Positions 1-22,600 are shown, counted from the first letter of the stretch. The stretch is DNA of 25,154 nucleotides from Silene noctiflora (GCA_009801015.1 VHZZ01022115.1:11693-36846); one strand, 5' to 3'. Made by a program: numbers and translations. The notes: generated by a model from the sequence alone, not told the origin.

Positions 1-1160
1 CTCTATAAACTAAACTCCTGAAATTATTGCTAACTTTCAACATTAACTGGAAAGTTCTTAAAATATTTGAACTTGAAGGTAAGATGCAAACTTACCGCAT
101 AGTTTCAAGATGTTTGATCAGAGAAACGAGAATTTTATTAGTAGTATCTTGCGGAATCCTTAATCCTCATACCATCACATATAATCGATCTATTCAATTA
201 AAAAACTCAAACAAAATACCCAATTAATTAAAATCGCACATCAAGATTAGGGTTTGCAAATAAAATATGGTATTGAACAAACGAAAAGAGGTTTGTGTGC
301 GCTTGAATAGTTCATCGGCCCAATGTAGATAAGGAAGTAAGAGTTTTGCAGGTTTGTTATAAGACGCCATGGATAGATGAAAATCTTGTGTTTGATTAAT
401 TGTTATCCACACAAATTTAGGATTTTTTGGGTTGTTGCAGCCCACCATTAACCCAATCGATCAATCACCATCCGATGAGCATCGTCTTCAACAAAACTCG
501 ACAAGCAGCCCGTACCGAAACCCGTTGCCATCTCGCTTACCTGCAATTGAACCCAAAATCCACTGCTCCATTCATCACCAATCAGGGTTGTCATCTCCTT
601 TAATATTAGTCACACTAGCAATCAAGCAACAACCATCTCGGTACCGTACCACGACCGCCAGCAATTCGATCACCTAGGTGTGCGCCTCCATTACTTCTCT
701 GATGAAACAAGAATACCCCAGTTTTCTTAGACGAACAACCTCCTGTTGCGCTCCTGAACTCGGAATGGGAACCAACCCGCCATGGCTGCCAATTATCACT
801 TCATTATCCACCAATTAAATCACCAAATAACAACCCATATGCAACGTGCCAGGTGAGTTCGCCCTTCGTTAGAGAGGGATTATACCCCATCGAAATAACA
901 ATAGTTCAGAATTAACGAATTTAATGACGGAAATCGTGAGATCTGGAACATGTTTTTTCACACAATTCTGTATTTTTTAATTAGAGAGGGCATAAAGACT
1001 GAAGAGAGTTTTTAATGGGCCGATTAGGACGGAGAACTCGTTTTTTAATGCTGAGCTTGCTTTATTTTTCCTAATCAATCTCAGCCATCTATTTTCTCTA
1101 ATCCAATGGCTAAGATTTGTGAGACTCACCATAAGAACCAGACTCACGAGATCCCGCCTA
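1..1160. other. Gene-free AT-rich upstream region
   Basis: I recognise no gene here. Short open frames occur on both strands (for example 432-677 on +), but they show no known domain, start at arbitrary ATGs and have unbiased composition. Position 2 begins TCTATAAACTAAAC, which resembles the 5' terminus of some plant Helitrons, and a degenerate Helitron-like 3' end lies near 1266-1292. The stretch could therefore be the body of an old Helitron, but this is weak. Confidence 0.4.
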
Positions 1161-1161
1161 C

Positions 1162-1198
<37 letters not shown>

Positions 1199-1201
1199 CA
1201 C
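1161..1201. repeat. Compound microsatellite (AT)n-(CA)n
   Basis: An uninterrupted run of alternating A and T from about 1162 to 1188 is followed, after GA, by a run of CA dinucleotides to about 1201. The small minus-strand frame across it, which reads repeated Tyr-Ile, is an artefact of this repeat. Confidence 0.95.
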
Positions 1202-1265
1202 TAAAAACTTAGATAAAGCCTTTCTATGTCAGCGTTTTATGAAACAAAAATATTTTATCATGACT

Positions 1266-1292
1266 CATGTATCGCACGGGCATTAGATCTAA
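1266..1292 (+). mobile_element. Degenerate Helitron-like 3' terminus
   Basis: CTCATG (1264-1269 region) and CACGGG (1275-1280) would form a stem if two transitions in the left arm were reversed (CCCGTG). Eight bases later comes CTAA followed by T, matching the CTRR|T rule for Helitron ends. The stem is damaged and no matching 5' end is secure, so this is a tentative call. Confidence 0.3.
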
Positions 1293-1448
1293 TTTGCTTT
1301 CATTGTTTAAGGAAAAGTTAACTCTTACATTGAGTACTAAAAGTAATATACTTTAGTTTATAACTTGGTTTCATACATCTAAGAGTTTTATCTATACTTC
1401 ACCTAATCACCTATATTGACTTTGAGTAAGCTTTATTTTTTCTTTACA

Positions 1449-1783
1449 TCCCCTATATACTAAAAGATTAACACATCTCTAAATTTTTCCGCTCGAATTT
1501 CCCGCCAAAGTGATATTCTGCTAGATAATATTTATTTCCTAATTAGTTAATGTTGACTATCTATATTTACAATTAAACAATATTTATGCCCTAATTAATT
1601 TTATAACATCAATCATTGTTTTAACTTTTACATAAATAAGCTAATAAAATATCTCATTGGAATTATATATGCAGATTTTTTAGCCTTTTCAAAATGGAGG
1701 TAAATTGCATTAGTTTGATTAATTGTAAAATTCTCAAATATCTGTATGTAAAATACCGTGCATTTGCACGAGAACTATACTAG
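1449..1783 (+). mobile_element. Short non-autonomous Helitron (335 bp)
   Basis: The 5' end is TCCCCTATATACTAAAAG, preceded by host A at 1448. The 3' end has a perfect hairpin, CGTGC-ATTT-GCACG (1757-1770), then nine bases, then CTAG (1780-1783) followed by host T at 1784. 5'-TC, a 3' hairpin 10-13 bp from a CTRR end, and insertion between A and T with no target duplication are the known hallmarks of Helitrons. There is no coding capacity, so it would depend on a Rep/helicase from an autonomous partner. The 5' boundary is less certain than the 3' boundary. Confidence 0.7.
1498..1509. promoter_or_regulatory. E2F-like binding motif inside the Helitron
   Basis: TTTCCCGCCAAA matches the canonical high-affinity E2F site (TTTSSCGC family). 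It sits about 50 bp inside the Helitron and about 1.86 kb upstream of the AUG3 start codon. Transposon-borne amplification of E2F sites is known in Brassica. Whether this copy is bound, or affects AUG3, cannot be seen from sequence. Confidence 0.4.
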
Positions 1784-2060
1784 TATCTAAAATACCGACT
1801 CTGAAATTTTGTTTCATCTCAGATTTAACATAGTTGAACTTTTTGATCAAGTAAGGTTTATATAGTTATGAATGAACCTATTGTGAGTCTCGTGCATCAC
1901 ACTAGCTTTTCAACTAATATATTATATGTTATGTACTTATGTGCATGGATCAATGGAATAATGGATCATGGGTAAGGATAGCACTAATCCTTTGAGTCTT
2001 ATCCTAATGGGCCGAATACGAATCTTCTTATTTTAGACCCTTATAAGTACAGGTGGGGTA
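1784..2060. other. Gene-free AT-rich spacer
   Basis: No open frame of note and no recognisable RNA gene. It holds AT-rich sequence between the Helitron end and the first GGGTAT-type block. Confidence 0.5.
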
Positions 2061-2067
2061 TGACTCT

Positions 2068-2130
2068 ATTTATAAAAACTCGGGTACGGGATGGGTCGGA
2101 TATGAGACCCATACCCATACCCTTACAAAT
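2068..2130. repeat. GGGTAT / ACCCAT repeat block, first copy
   Basis: Degenerate GGGTACGGG, ATGGGTCGG and then inverted ACCCATACCCATACCC occur within about 60 bp. A related block lies at about 2449-2567 on the other side of an AT-rich core, giving a loosely palindromic arrangement. Blocks of this type are common in plant repetitive DNA. I cannot assign a superfamily. Confidence 0.5.
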
Positions 2131-2448
2131 TTTTATCTGTATATATATAGCTTGATCTTTCCAGTTAAAAATATTTGAAGTTGTTTAACATTATTTTTTC
2201 ATCAATCATCTTTCTCGTATTCAAGATCCATTATTGTCATCATTTTCGTTAACCTTAATAAACATTCGTAATAGGCGTTATGAGTGGTTTTTTTCAAGTT
2301 ACGTGTATGATGCTTTGATATTTTGTGTATGTAAATATGGAAGATTTTGTTGTTTATCTTTATTGTTACACTTTCATTAAATTTGATGATATTTTAAAAC
2401 TAAATTATACATTTTTAGTTAAAAATTGTACATTAAATTATGCGAGAT

Positions 2449-2567
2449 CAGACCCACGGGTAAACCCAAATCCTACCCAGACCCATCAGGGTTGGGTATG
2501 AATCTACGAATTTCAGACCCTGATGAGCATGGGTCGGGTATGGGTATATCATGAAAACGCCAATACA
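2449..2567. repeat. GGGTAT / ACCCAT repeat block, second copy
   Basis: It contains GACCCACGGGTAAACCC, TACCCAGACCCATC and GGGTCGGGTATGGGTAT in mixed orientation, related to the block at about 2068-2130. The approximately 320 bp between the two blocks are very AT-rich and contain no gene. The pair may be the arms of one old non-autonomous element. Confidence 0.45.
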
Positions 2568-2600
2568 GATATTGGTCTTATGGGACCCTAGACCTACCCA

Positions 2601-3118
2601 CTAGGTAGCACCTAAACTGACACGGACATGTGCTACGACAACCTATGAAATTTAGGACACATAACACATTATTTAAATTAAAGAAAATATATATTTTATA
2701 ATTGAAAACGTATGATTTTTTTTTAAATATTTGATATTAAATTTAAGTAAGTGAACGTAAAACTTGACCTTTATTATAACTCATTCTCATTTCCCACCCA
2801 AACCCATATTCTAATCAATATATTTCGACATCTCATTTCTCGTCTACAGAACATCATTCACCCGCAATTCAACTCATTAACCCACCATAAAACAACACAC
2901 TATTCACCTTAAATTCAACTTGATTTCATTTGAAAGTGTGTTTAAAATGTGTCCAAATACCATGGACACTTGTCCGAGACGTGTCCAAATATCATGGACA
3001 CGTATCCAAATAAATGACGAAAGTTAGATACGACTTTATAGGTATTCGACACGTTTAAACATGTGTTTCAGTGTCGAAGACAAGACGGCCGATTAAAAAG
3101 GGTGTCCATGTTACCTAG
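2601..3118. mobile_element. Probable hAT-like non-autonomous element (518 bp)
   Basis: The left end CTAGGTAGCA (2601-2610) and the right end TGTTACCTAG (3109-3118) are inverted repeats matching at 9 of 10 positions. The adjoining 8-mers CCTACCCA (2593-2600) and CATACCCA (3119-3126) match at 7 of 8 and could be an 8-bp target duplication, the hAT hallmark. The interior has repeated GTGTCCAAATA and CATGGACAC units near 2949-3003 and no coding frame. The flanks are ACCC-rich, so a chance match of the duplication is possible. Confidence 0.5.
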
Positions 3119-3182
3119 CATACCCATCCCATCCCTATCATAGGTAGTTACCAAAAAAAAAAAAATCAATTTTTTCCAAAAA

Positions 3183-3218
3183 ATGAAACGCGCGATTCTC
3201 GTCTACCTAGACAGCTAG
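3183..3218 (+). promoter_or_regulatory. Possible upstream ORF in the AUG3 leader
   Basis: An ATG at 3183 opens an 11-codon frame, MKRAILVYLDS, ending with TAG at 3216-3218, about 150 bp before the AUG3 start. It matters only if transcription starts upstream of 3183, which cannot be judged here. The leader that follows (about 3240-3330) is rich in CCACCACC-type pyrimidine tracts, as is common in plant 5' UTRs. Confidence 0.3.
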
Positions 3219-3371
3219 ACTCGTTCAATCAAATATCCAATACATCTCCTCCACCACCACCGTCCACCGCCACTGCGCCTAACTCGCCTCTTCCACCACC
3301 GTCTACCACCTATCTCCATCAATCAGTTTGCGATCTCAGAGTTGGAGGCTTTGCTGGTTTTATAAAAAAGG

Positions 3372-15541
<12,170 letters not shown>

Positions 15542-15970
15542 TGCGCTTAGTGATGCCTGTACGTAACTTTCTAGTTAGAATTTGTATGCAATGTGCATTT
15601 GTATTTAGTTCTGTTTGTATGGGTTTGAGAGCTCATTTAGTTCTATCTTCAATCAGCCCCAATTGGTCCCTCTTCTTTTGGCGAGTGATGAAACATGTGT
15701 TTTTACCATTTTTATCTCGTTCCTTTACTGTTGAAATTTATTTCACCCTGATTTTTTTCTTCAGAAAATGGTCTTACTACCTCTATCCTTTTCACATTGC
15801 AATTGTTCGGTTTCTTTTTTCTTTCTTCATTAGGATGCTTATTTCGCAGTACATATTTTACTAATTGTAGTACACCTTTGACCATTTTATCCCTCCCATT
15901 TTCTTATCCTTTCCCACTCTCCCTTTGCATTACATGGAGAAAAAGAGAAATAAACTTTAAAATCACACGC
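15542..15970 (+). other. 3' flank / probable 3' UTR of AUG3
   Basis: T-rich sequence after the TGA. Several TGTA motifs just downstream (for example near 15557, 15582 and 15616) fit plant far-upstream polyadenylation elements. An AATAAA occurs near 15949 but is probably too distal. Frames at 15538-15864 and 15797-15994 are Phe/Leu-rich readings of T-rich DNA, not genes. Confidence 0.5.
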
Positions 15971-16172
15971 AGTACTCCTACCACCGACTACTAACCGCCC
16001 TTACCACTATGTCTTCTTGGCCACCCAGCGGGCCCACCCCTGCCTCCTATCTGCCCACCACCAGAACCTAGCATTACTCCTACCACCGACCTCTAACCGC
16101 CCTTACAACCGTCTTCTTGGCCACCAGCGGGTCCACCCCTGGCTTCTTACCTGCCCACCACCAGAACCCAGC
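15971..16172 (+). repeat. Tandem duplication of a C-rich 100-bp unit
   Basis: Unit 1 (15971-16072, 102 bp) and unit 2 (16073-16172, 100 bp) share TACTCCTACCACCGAC, TAACCGCCCTTAC, GTCTTCTTGGCCACC and CTGCCCACCACCAGAACC. The pair opens a C-rich tract to about 16480 that differs sharply from the AT-rich flanks. The 90-codon frame at 16017-16289 runs across the duplication in different frames and looks non-coding. Confidence 0.85.
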
Positions 16173-16500
16173 GACAACCCTGTTGTCTCCTTTCTTCATC
16201 ACGCTCAAGCCCCTACACACAACCCTCCATCGATGACTCCATTGACACCAGCGACGACAGTAGAAACCCTCCCTTCACTAGTGAATTAATCAACCCTCCC
16301 TAGCTAACATCAGAACACTCGACAAACCCACCACTCCCCCTCATTCCCTCTCCCTCTCCATTGACCACAACCCATCAATGCTTGCCCTCACGACCCGACA
16401 CTGCCGTCCACCATTGGTGACACACGCCACCCCCAGCCGTGACGTCCACCCATGTCATCTAAGTCGACAACTGTCCAACCCCTATAAATTCCAAAACCCT
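16173..16500. other. C-rich gene-free tract
   Basis: Strongly C-rich on the + strand (CACC, CCCTC and CGACC patches) up to about 16480, then AT-rich. No domain or RNA gene was recognised. It may be part of an uncharacterised repeat together with the tandem duplication just before it. Confidence 0.4.
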
Positions 16501-16582
16501 AACTAAATAAAAATAAATCTTAGAAGAAAAAAAGTACACAATAGTTTATTCAATAATTTGTCAGTAACAAATCAATTTGATA

Positions 16583-16890
16583 TGTTGTTGTGAGAAGATA
16601 TGTACTACTAGTGCTGAAGAAACACAAGCTCAAGGTGTATGATAATAAGGACCAATTAACATGAAACACACAGATTGATGAGCTGACAGTGTTAGTTAGA
16701 TTAGGCTTAACTAATTTTGTATATAAACAACAAACACAACTCTTGTAATTTATCAATTCATTTTACTCAATAATAATCATTCGTTTATTTACTCTTTCCC
16801 TCTCAACAAATATCTTGTTTTTCAAAATCATTTAATGGCTTCTTTGATCTTCATCAATCGAGTTTCATCATCAAGTATGATGATTTCACA
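16583..16890 (+). repeat. Putative 5' LTR of the copia element
   Basis: The end is well placed: TTTCACA at 16884-16890 directly abuts the primer-binding site. The start is inferred from TGTTGTTG at 16583. A TATA-like TGTATATAAAC near 16717-16727 and the following AACAAC/CTCTTGTAA region fit an LTR promoter and R region. No 3' LTR is available for comparison, so the left boundary is a guess. Confidence 0.5.
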
Positions 16891-16905
16891 TGGTATCGGA
16901 GCAGG
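16891..16905 (+). other. Primer-binding site (initiator tRNA-Met)
   Basis: TGGTATCGGAGCAGG matches the usual plant copia primer-binding site TGGTATCAGAGC with one A-to-G change. It starts immediately after the LTR terminal CA and marks where initiator tRNA-Met would prime minus-strand DNA synthesis. Confidence 0.85.
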
Positions 16906-17956
16906 TTAATCCTGTCTCTTGATCCAGTTCATCATTCATTGATTTCAAGTAAAATCGCAGCTTCGTTCGCTCGTTTTTCCGCATTTCTTCGCTAGATTTC
17001 TTCTTTTTTTAACAAATTTCTTCATAAAATTTGATGAAAACACAAAAATACTCTATTTTCGTTTCAAGATTTCACAAAAATCATAAAAACAATCGAATTT
17101 GCTACACAGATAGAAAATGCCTGATTCATAGTCTGTTGATCAATCGCCTATCGTAATCCTTACGTTGAACCGCTGTTTTTGTCTCAATCTGATAATCCTA
17201 ACATGTCACTTGTTAATTCGCCTTTTGATGGAAGAGATTTCATCAATTGGACTTGAGGAGTTCTTCTTGCTCTCGGTTCGAAGAACACAGAAGGTTTCGT
17301 TAATGGAGCTATTCATCTGCCTGAAGTTGCATTAGATTGGCACAAAGCTTGGATGCGCTGTGACTACATGATCCGCTGCCGGATTCTTAGCTCCATGACT
17401 CCTGTAATCAAGAGTGGATTTCTTTCTACTAAATCAGCAAAGCAGTTATGGACTGGCATTCAGGAAAGGTATGGCCAATCCAACGCGCCTCTACTGTTTC
17501 AACTGAAGAAAGAATTGCGTAATTTAGGTCAAAACTCTGATTCAGTAGTTGAGTACTATAACAAGCTCAAAAAACGTCGTTGGGATGAGATAAAAGAAGT
17601 TGAAGGTATACCAGAATGTACTTGTGGCAAGTGTACTTCCAACATTCTGAAGAAGATAGTTGATTCAGCATCTCGTGAGAAGGTTTTGATGTTCGTAATG
17701 AGACTCAATAATACATTTGACACACTGAAGACTAATATATTGTCAATGGATCCTCTTCCCACAGTCAATAAGGTCTACTCTTTTGTTCGTCGAGAGTCAG
17801 AAGTCAATTTTTATCTTAAATCAACCTGCGCAAGAAGTCAATGCTCTTGCTGCTAATAGAGCTGGATCAAATCAAGGAAACTGGAATGTCTTGAGAAGAG
17901 ATGGCAAGAAGCCGAAGTATGAGGAGCGTTGGTGCAGTATTGCAAAAAGAAAGGCC

Positions 17957-17961
17957 ATACT
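17957..17961. repeat. Left target-site duplication of solo LTR (ATACT)
   Basis: ATACT directly before the LTR, identical to 19306-19310 directly after it. Five bases is the usual target duplication of LTR-element integrases. Confidence 0.85.
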
Positions 17962-19305
17962 TGTAATATCTCGGATTTTAGTCTTTGGATACTTTATCGA
18001 GTAGAGGGTACTCTATCGAGTAAGTTATAATCAGGGTCTGGAGAGTTTCTGTTTCTTAGGTACTCGACCGAGCTGGAGAAACTCGATCGAGTAGGCGGTA
18101 CTCGATACTTTTATGGGTTTTGCGTCCGGTTTGGTTTTAAAGAAAGGAGAGGTTTCGTTTTATAACACATCGACATTCTTGGCTAAACATTCATTTTACA
18201 AAACTTTCACAACAGAAAAACTCAAGCAATGTAGATTCCCTTCTCTCTTTGCTATCAAATCAAGGGCTAAAGTTCATATTTTTTGGGGCTTTTCGTACCG
18301 TTGCGTTCGTCACCGTTGGGGTAAGATCAGTATGTTGTTTTTATGTCGGTTCTTTAGTTTTTGTCTTAACCCTAATTTGAGTAATTAGGGATTTTGGGAG
18401 TTAATGTTTGCATAGATTGTAATTGTATGTTTATTGTATAGGAGGTGACTTTGTAGAAGAGGCTTTTTGATCATTCAGTGCATGTGTGGTGATTTTCATC
18501 TCAGGTAAGGTTTTCCTACTCGGTTACTGTTTAAATGGTATAAGAATGTTGTGTGACATGATTGTATGGTGATTGTAATTACGTTATTGATGTTGGCATG
18601 TTATTCACATAGTGGAATGGTTCTTGTATTGTTTGTATATGGTTCGCGAGGTGCGACCTCGGCTGAGTGAAGTCATTTGCGGGAATGGCTTCACGCCCTT
18701 GTTCGCTTCTTGTAGTTCCCGTCACAAGGGGGATGCGCACATTAATGATCATTGGGTTATTTGCTCTATGGTTTTGAGTGGGGCTTAGGTGGTACGGCTG
18801 GGGTCCCCACTGGCGGAGTGGATTACCTGTTGTGATGGGTAATGTGGCAGGACTACACATTTAGTGTGTAGTCAGGTGTTCGGTGTGATGTGAAGTTTGG
18901 GGAATGTGATGTATGGTTGTGTATGACTCATATATTGTTTATTAGTAACTGGCCCCGTTTATGTGTTTTGAAAACTGTGGTGATCCATTCGGGGATGGTG
19001 AGCAATGTCTAGCAAGTAATCATATGGATAGCTCGCGGGATCTGGCTTGGATGAAGTCATCACTAGTCTAAAAGTCATCCGCTGTAGTCTTATAACAGTT
19101 TTGGTTTTCAGTAGTTTTTTCATGAGACAGTTGTATCGTATTTTGGAGTTTTTGGTTTTGAGATGTATGACTTAAACCGTTTAACTTTAAAGTATGTTCC
19201 TTTATGGCCACTTTTAATATACTGTACCTCGGACATCCGAGATGGTAGCATCTCTATATGCTAGGGTGGTCTTGGTAAGACACCTTGGTGTGTGGGGGTG
19301 TTACA
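17962..19305. mobile_element. Solo LTR (1344 bp), probable Ty3/gypsy, nested in copia gag
   Basis: It begins TGTAATATCTC and ends GGGGGTGTTACA, i.e. TG...CA, with perfect 5-bp duplications ATACT on both sides. The reverse complement of the right end reads TGTAACACCCC, so the left end differs by three C-to-T transitions, as expected from deamination of a methylated element. There is no gag-pol inside. The interior has repeated TCGAGTA / ACTCGATCGAGT motifs (about 17990-18106) and a hairpin GACTACAC...GTGTAGTC (18851-18873). TGTAACACC...GGTGTTACA termini are familiar from plant gypsy LTRs, but the superfamily is inferred. It arose by recombination between two LTRs after insertion. Short frames (18113-18388, 18579-18860) are not genes. 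Confidence 0.85.
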
Positions 19306-19310
19306 ATACT
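19306..19310. repeat. Right target-site duplication of solo LTR (ATACT)
   Basis: Exact copy of 17957-17961. Removing the LTR and one copy rejoins the gag zinc-knuckle reading GHT|MDT, which independently supports the boundaries. Confidence 0.85.
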
Positions 19311-19607
19311 ATGGATACTTATTGGGATCTCAATGAAGACCAGAAGATAAGTTATATGAATAGCAATGGAGGTGGAGGAATGTCAGGGGCACAAAAATTC
19401 AAGAAGCAGAAGCCTTACAACAATTACAAAACTGCAAATAATGCTGAAGTTCATGATGATATGCCATTTGATTTGGAGCCCACTCTTCGCTCTGCCAATT
19501 TTCAGAAGATGGAGCAAGGGTCTTCTTCTCATACTCATGGCAAGATTGACAGAGAACCGGTGAATGCTGTCTGCGATCAAGTTCTGAATGCAATGTAGGC
19601 CAGGTTC

Positions 19608-22600
19608 AGTGGACCAATTGATTATTCCAATGCTCCTGTCAATTTTGCAGGTAAAATACTAGCTTCTAATGCTATTATTTCACCCAAGTCAGAAAATCAT
19701 ATCATAGAATGAATCTTAGACCCAGGTGCCACGGATCATATGTCTTATCAAAGACAATTATTCACAAATATGAGAAAATTAAAGACACTTGTTATGGTTG
19801 GGTTGCCTGATGGATCAACTAAACAGATGGATTTTGTAGGAGATATTAAGATAAGTTTTTGGATTACTTTACATGAGGTCCTTTTCATTCCTGATTTCAA
19901 GCATAATCTACTTTCCATAGAAAAGTTGATATCTCATAATGGTTTAGTTACGCAATTTGATGCCAATTCCTGTGTTATACAGGACCCTGAGCACCACATC
20001 TTGGCTATAGGACATAAAGATGGAGGTTTATACAAGTTGCAGCACCAGTCAGTGCAAAATACATCTTTTTGTCATAATACTAGTCATAATAAGGTTGTTG
20101 ATGTAGCTACCATTAGTAGCCTAAATAATACTTCCAGTGTAACTGAATATCAGTGTATGTTGTGTAATAGTGAGGATAGGTATAAAGCACATAGTGCTGT
20201 GGAGCTTGCTCATGCTCTATTAGGGCACACTTCCTCTGTAAAATGGAGACATATTACTGGTTTTAATACTACAAATTTGCATAATTATTCTTGTGATACT
20301 TGCATTATGGCAAAGTTACATAAATTGCCTTTTGAAAGAGATCTTTCTAGGGCCACGATGAGATATTTGGTCTCATTCATATTGATCTATGAGGTCCATT
20401 TAAAGTAGCTTCTCTTACTAGAGCCCATTATTTCCTCACCATTAGTGATGACCACTCTAGGGTTACATGGACTTTTTTGTTGCAAGACAAGACTTAAGTT
20501 AGTAAGACAGTAGAAAGTTTTTATAACCAAGTCAAAACTCAATTTGGGAAATGCATTAAACTGGTCAGAAGTGATAATGGTACATAAATCATCCAAGGTT
20601 TTTGTTTAGAATTCTTTGCTCTAAAGGGAATTGTGCATCAGAAAAGTGTACTTGGTGTTCCTCAACAAAATGGTCGTGTTGAGAGAAAGCATAGACACCT
20701 AGTTGAAACAGCTAGGGCCATGATGTTGTATGCTCATTTACCTAAGAGATTTTGGGGAGAGTGTATTCTTGCTGCTACTTATGTGATTAAAAGACTACCA
20801 ACTGTTGTTCTAGGGTGGAAGACACCTTATGAGTTGTTATTATTGGAGAGTTTACCATCCTATAATCATCTCAGAGTTATTGGTTGCCAATGCTTTGCAT
20901 TGATTCCCAACAAACAGAGAGATAAGTTTCAATCTAAAGGGATGAGGTGCATTTTTATAGGCTATCCCCATGGTCAGAAGGCATACAAGTTATTTGATTT
21001 AGATACTCAGAAGATTGTAATCAGCAAGGATGTGAAATTTCAGGAGCATGTTTTTCCATTTAAATTCAATCATATAGCACAGTCCTCTTCAATTCCTTCT
21101 CCTGTTTTTCATTATGACCCTTCAAATGAATCATTGGAGGAAGAAATCACCATTTTTTCATAAAATCATACAACTAATACAATTCCTTCAATTAATTACA
21201 CTGATAATGCTCCTCCTAATACACATCACTTTACTCAGATCAATACTGATCCAATGACTCTTCCAGTTCATGAGCATGAACATATACCTACTGCTGACAA
21301 TGATGTTTCTGTTCCACATCACCTATTTTATCTGCTCCACCTAGTGACAATCTCAATCCTCTGTCTAGACAATCCACCAGAATCAGAAATGTCCCACCAA
21401 GTCTTGAAGATTTTGTATGTCCAACATTGCCTATCTGCTAGTGCTAGTGCAGTGTCTTCTGAAGCCGGTTTTTCCATTTTTGATCAAGCTTCTTATCCTA
21501 CTCATCTTTTGAAGTCACTGAATAATGTCATGTCAATAGTAGAGCCTTCTACTTACAAACAGGCCAAGCAGAATCCTTTATGGGTGACTGCTATGTCAAA
21601 GGAACTTGAAGCATTAGAATTCAATGGTACCTGGATTGTTACTGAGCTTCCTCCTGGTCATAAACCTATAAGGTCCAAATGGGTATACAAAGTTAAATTT
21701 AACCCAGATGGGACAATTGAGAGATATAAAGCCATAATTGTGGCTAAGGGTTATAATCAAGTTGAAGGGAAAGATTATAAAGCAACATTCTCACATGTTG
21801 CAAAATTTTCCACTGTCAGAGTACTCTTAGCTGTTGCATCCATGAGTCAATGGCCCATATATCAACTTGATATCAACAAGGACTTCTTGCATGGCTTCTT
21901 GGATGAGCTGGTCTACATGACTCCTCCAAAGGGCTATTTAGGAGCAACAAAAGGTCAAGTTTGTCAGCTCAAGAAATCAATTTATGGTATCAAGCAAGCA
22001 TCTAGGCAATGGAATATTGCATTGACTAAGTTGCTTTTATCATTGGGTTTTTTTACAATCCAAGCATGATTATTATCTTATCACCAGGGAGTACAATGGT
22101 CTGTTATCAGTGGTATTAGTCTATGTAGATGATTTGTTGCTCATTGGTACAAATTTGTCATTCTTACATTCACTGAAGCACAAGCTACATGCTGCTTTTA
22201 CTATCACAGACTTAAGACAGATCAAATATTTTTGGGCCTAGAAGTCATTAGAAATGCTAAAGGTCTAATGTTGAATCAACAGAAGTATGTTCAGGATCTG
22301 CTTACTAATGCAGGGATGCTCAACTGCAAATTAGCATTGCTTCCTTTGCTTAAAGGACTAAAATTGAGCCTTGATCATGGGGCATTGCTTCCTGATCTAG
22401 AGATTTATAGGAGGATTATTGGGAAATTACTCTACCTTAATCTTATACGACCTGATCTCTCATATGCTACTTAACATCTCAGCCAATTTTGGAGCTCTCC
22501 TAGGGAGCCTCATACGCAGGCAATAGTCCATGTCTTAAGATATCTCAAGGGTAATGCAGGGGCTGCCTTATTCTAACCAGCAGGGAGTGATCTGACTCTT

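Larger units (their letters stand above)
17117..19607 (+). pseudogene. copia gag (broken; split by solo LTR)
   Basis: Retrotransposon capsid/nucleocapsid. A start at ATG 17117 (MPDS) meets TAG four codons later. The body reads in another frame (NPNMSLVNSPFDGRDF) with TGA at 17254-17256 where the family has a residue after Trp-Thr. The best open part is 17353-17856 (MRCDYMIRCRILSSM, LKKELRNLGQNSDSVVEYY). A frameshift near 17800 leads to NQPAQEVNALAANRAG and another to QYCKKKGHT. The zinc knuckle is broken by the solo LTR. Joined across it the protein continues MDTYWDLN, with Tyr (TAT 19320-19322) where the last Cys is expected. The tail runs to TAG at 19596-19598. Inactive. Confidence 0.9.

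Noticed and set aside
432..677. 81-codon + frame in the upstream region
   Set aside because: No recognisable domain, low-complexity Ser/Pro/Thr composition, no supporting context, and it lies in repeat-rich DNA.
977..1201. 74-codon minus frame starting MCVCLYIYIYIYI
   Set aside because: Its start is a reading of the (CA)n/(AT)n microsatellite.
2601..3118. Reading this element as a Mutator-type transposon
   Set aside because: The candidate duplication is 8 bp rather than 9 and the inverted repeats are short, so hAT fits better. Still only moderate confidence.
16017..16289. 90-codon Pro/His-rich frame
   Set aside because: It runs across a 100-bp tandem duplication and reads the two units differently. 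No conserved domain.
18579..18860. 93-codon minus frame and the + frame 18113-18388
   Set aside because: Both lie inside the solo LTR, which does not code for protein.
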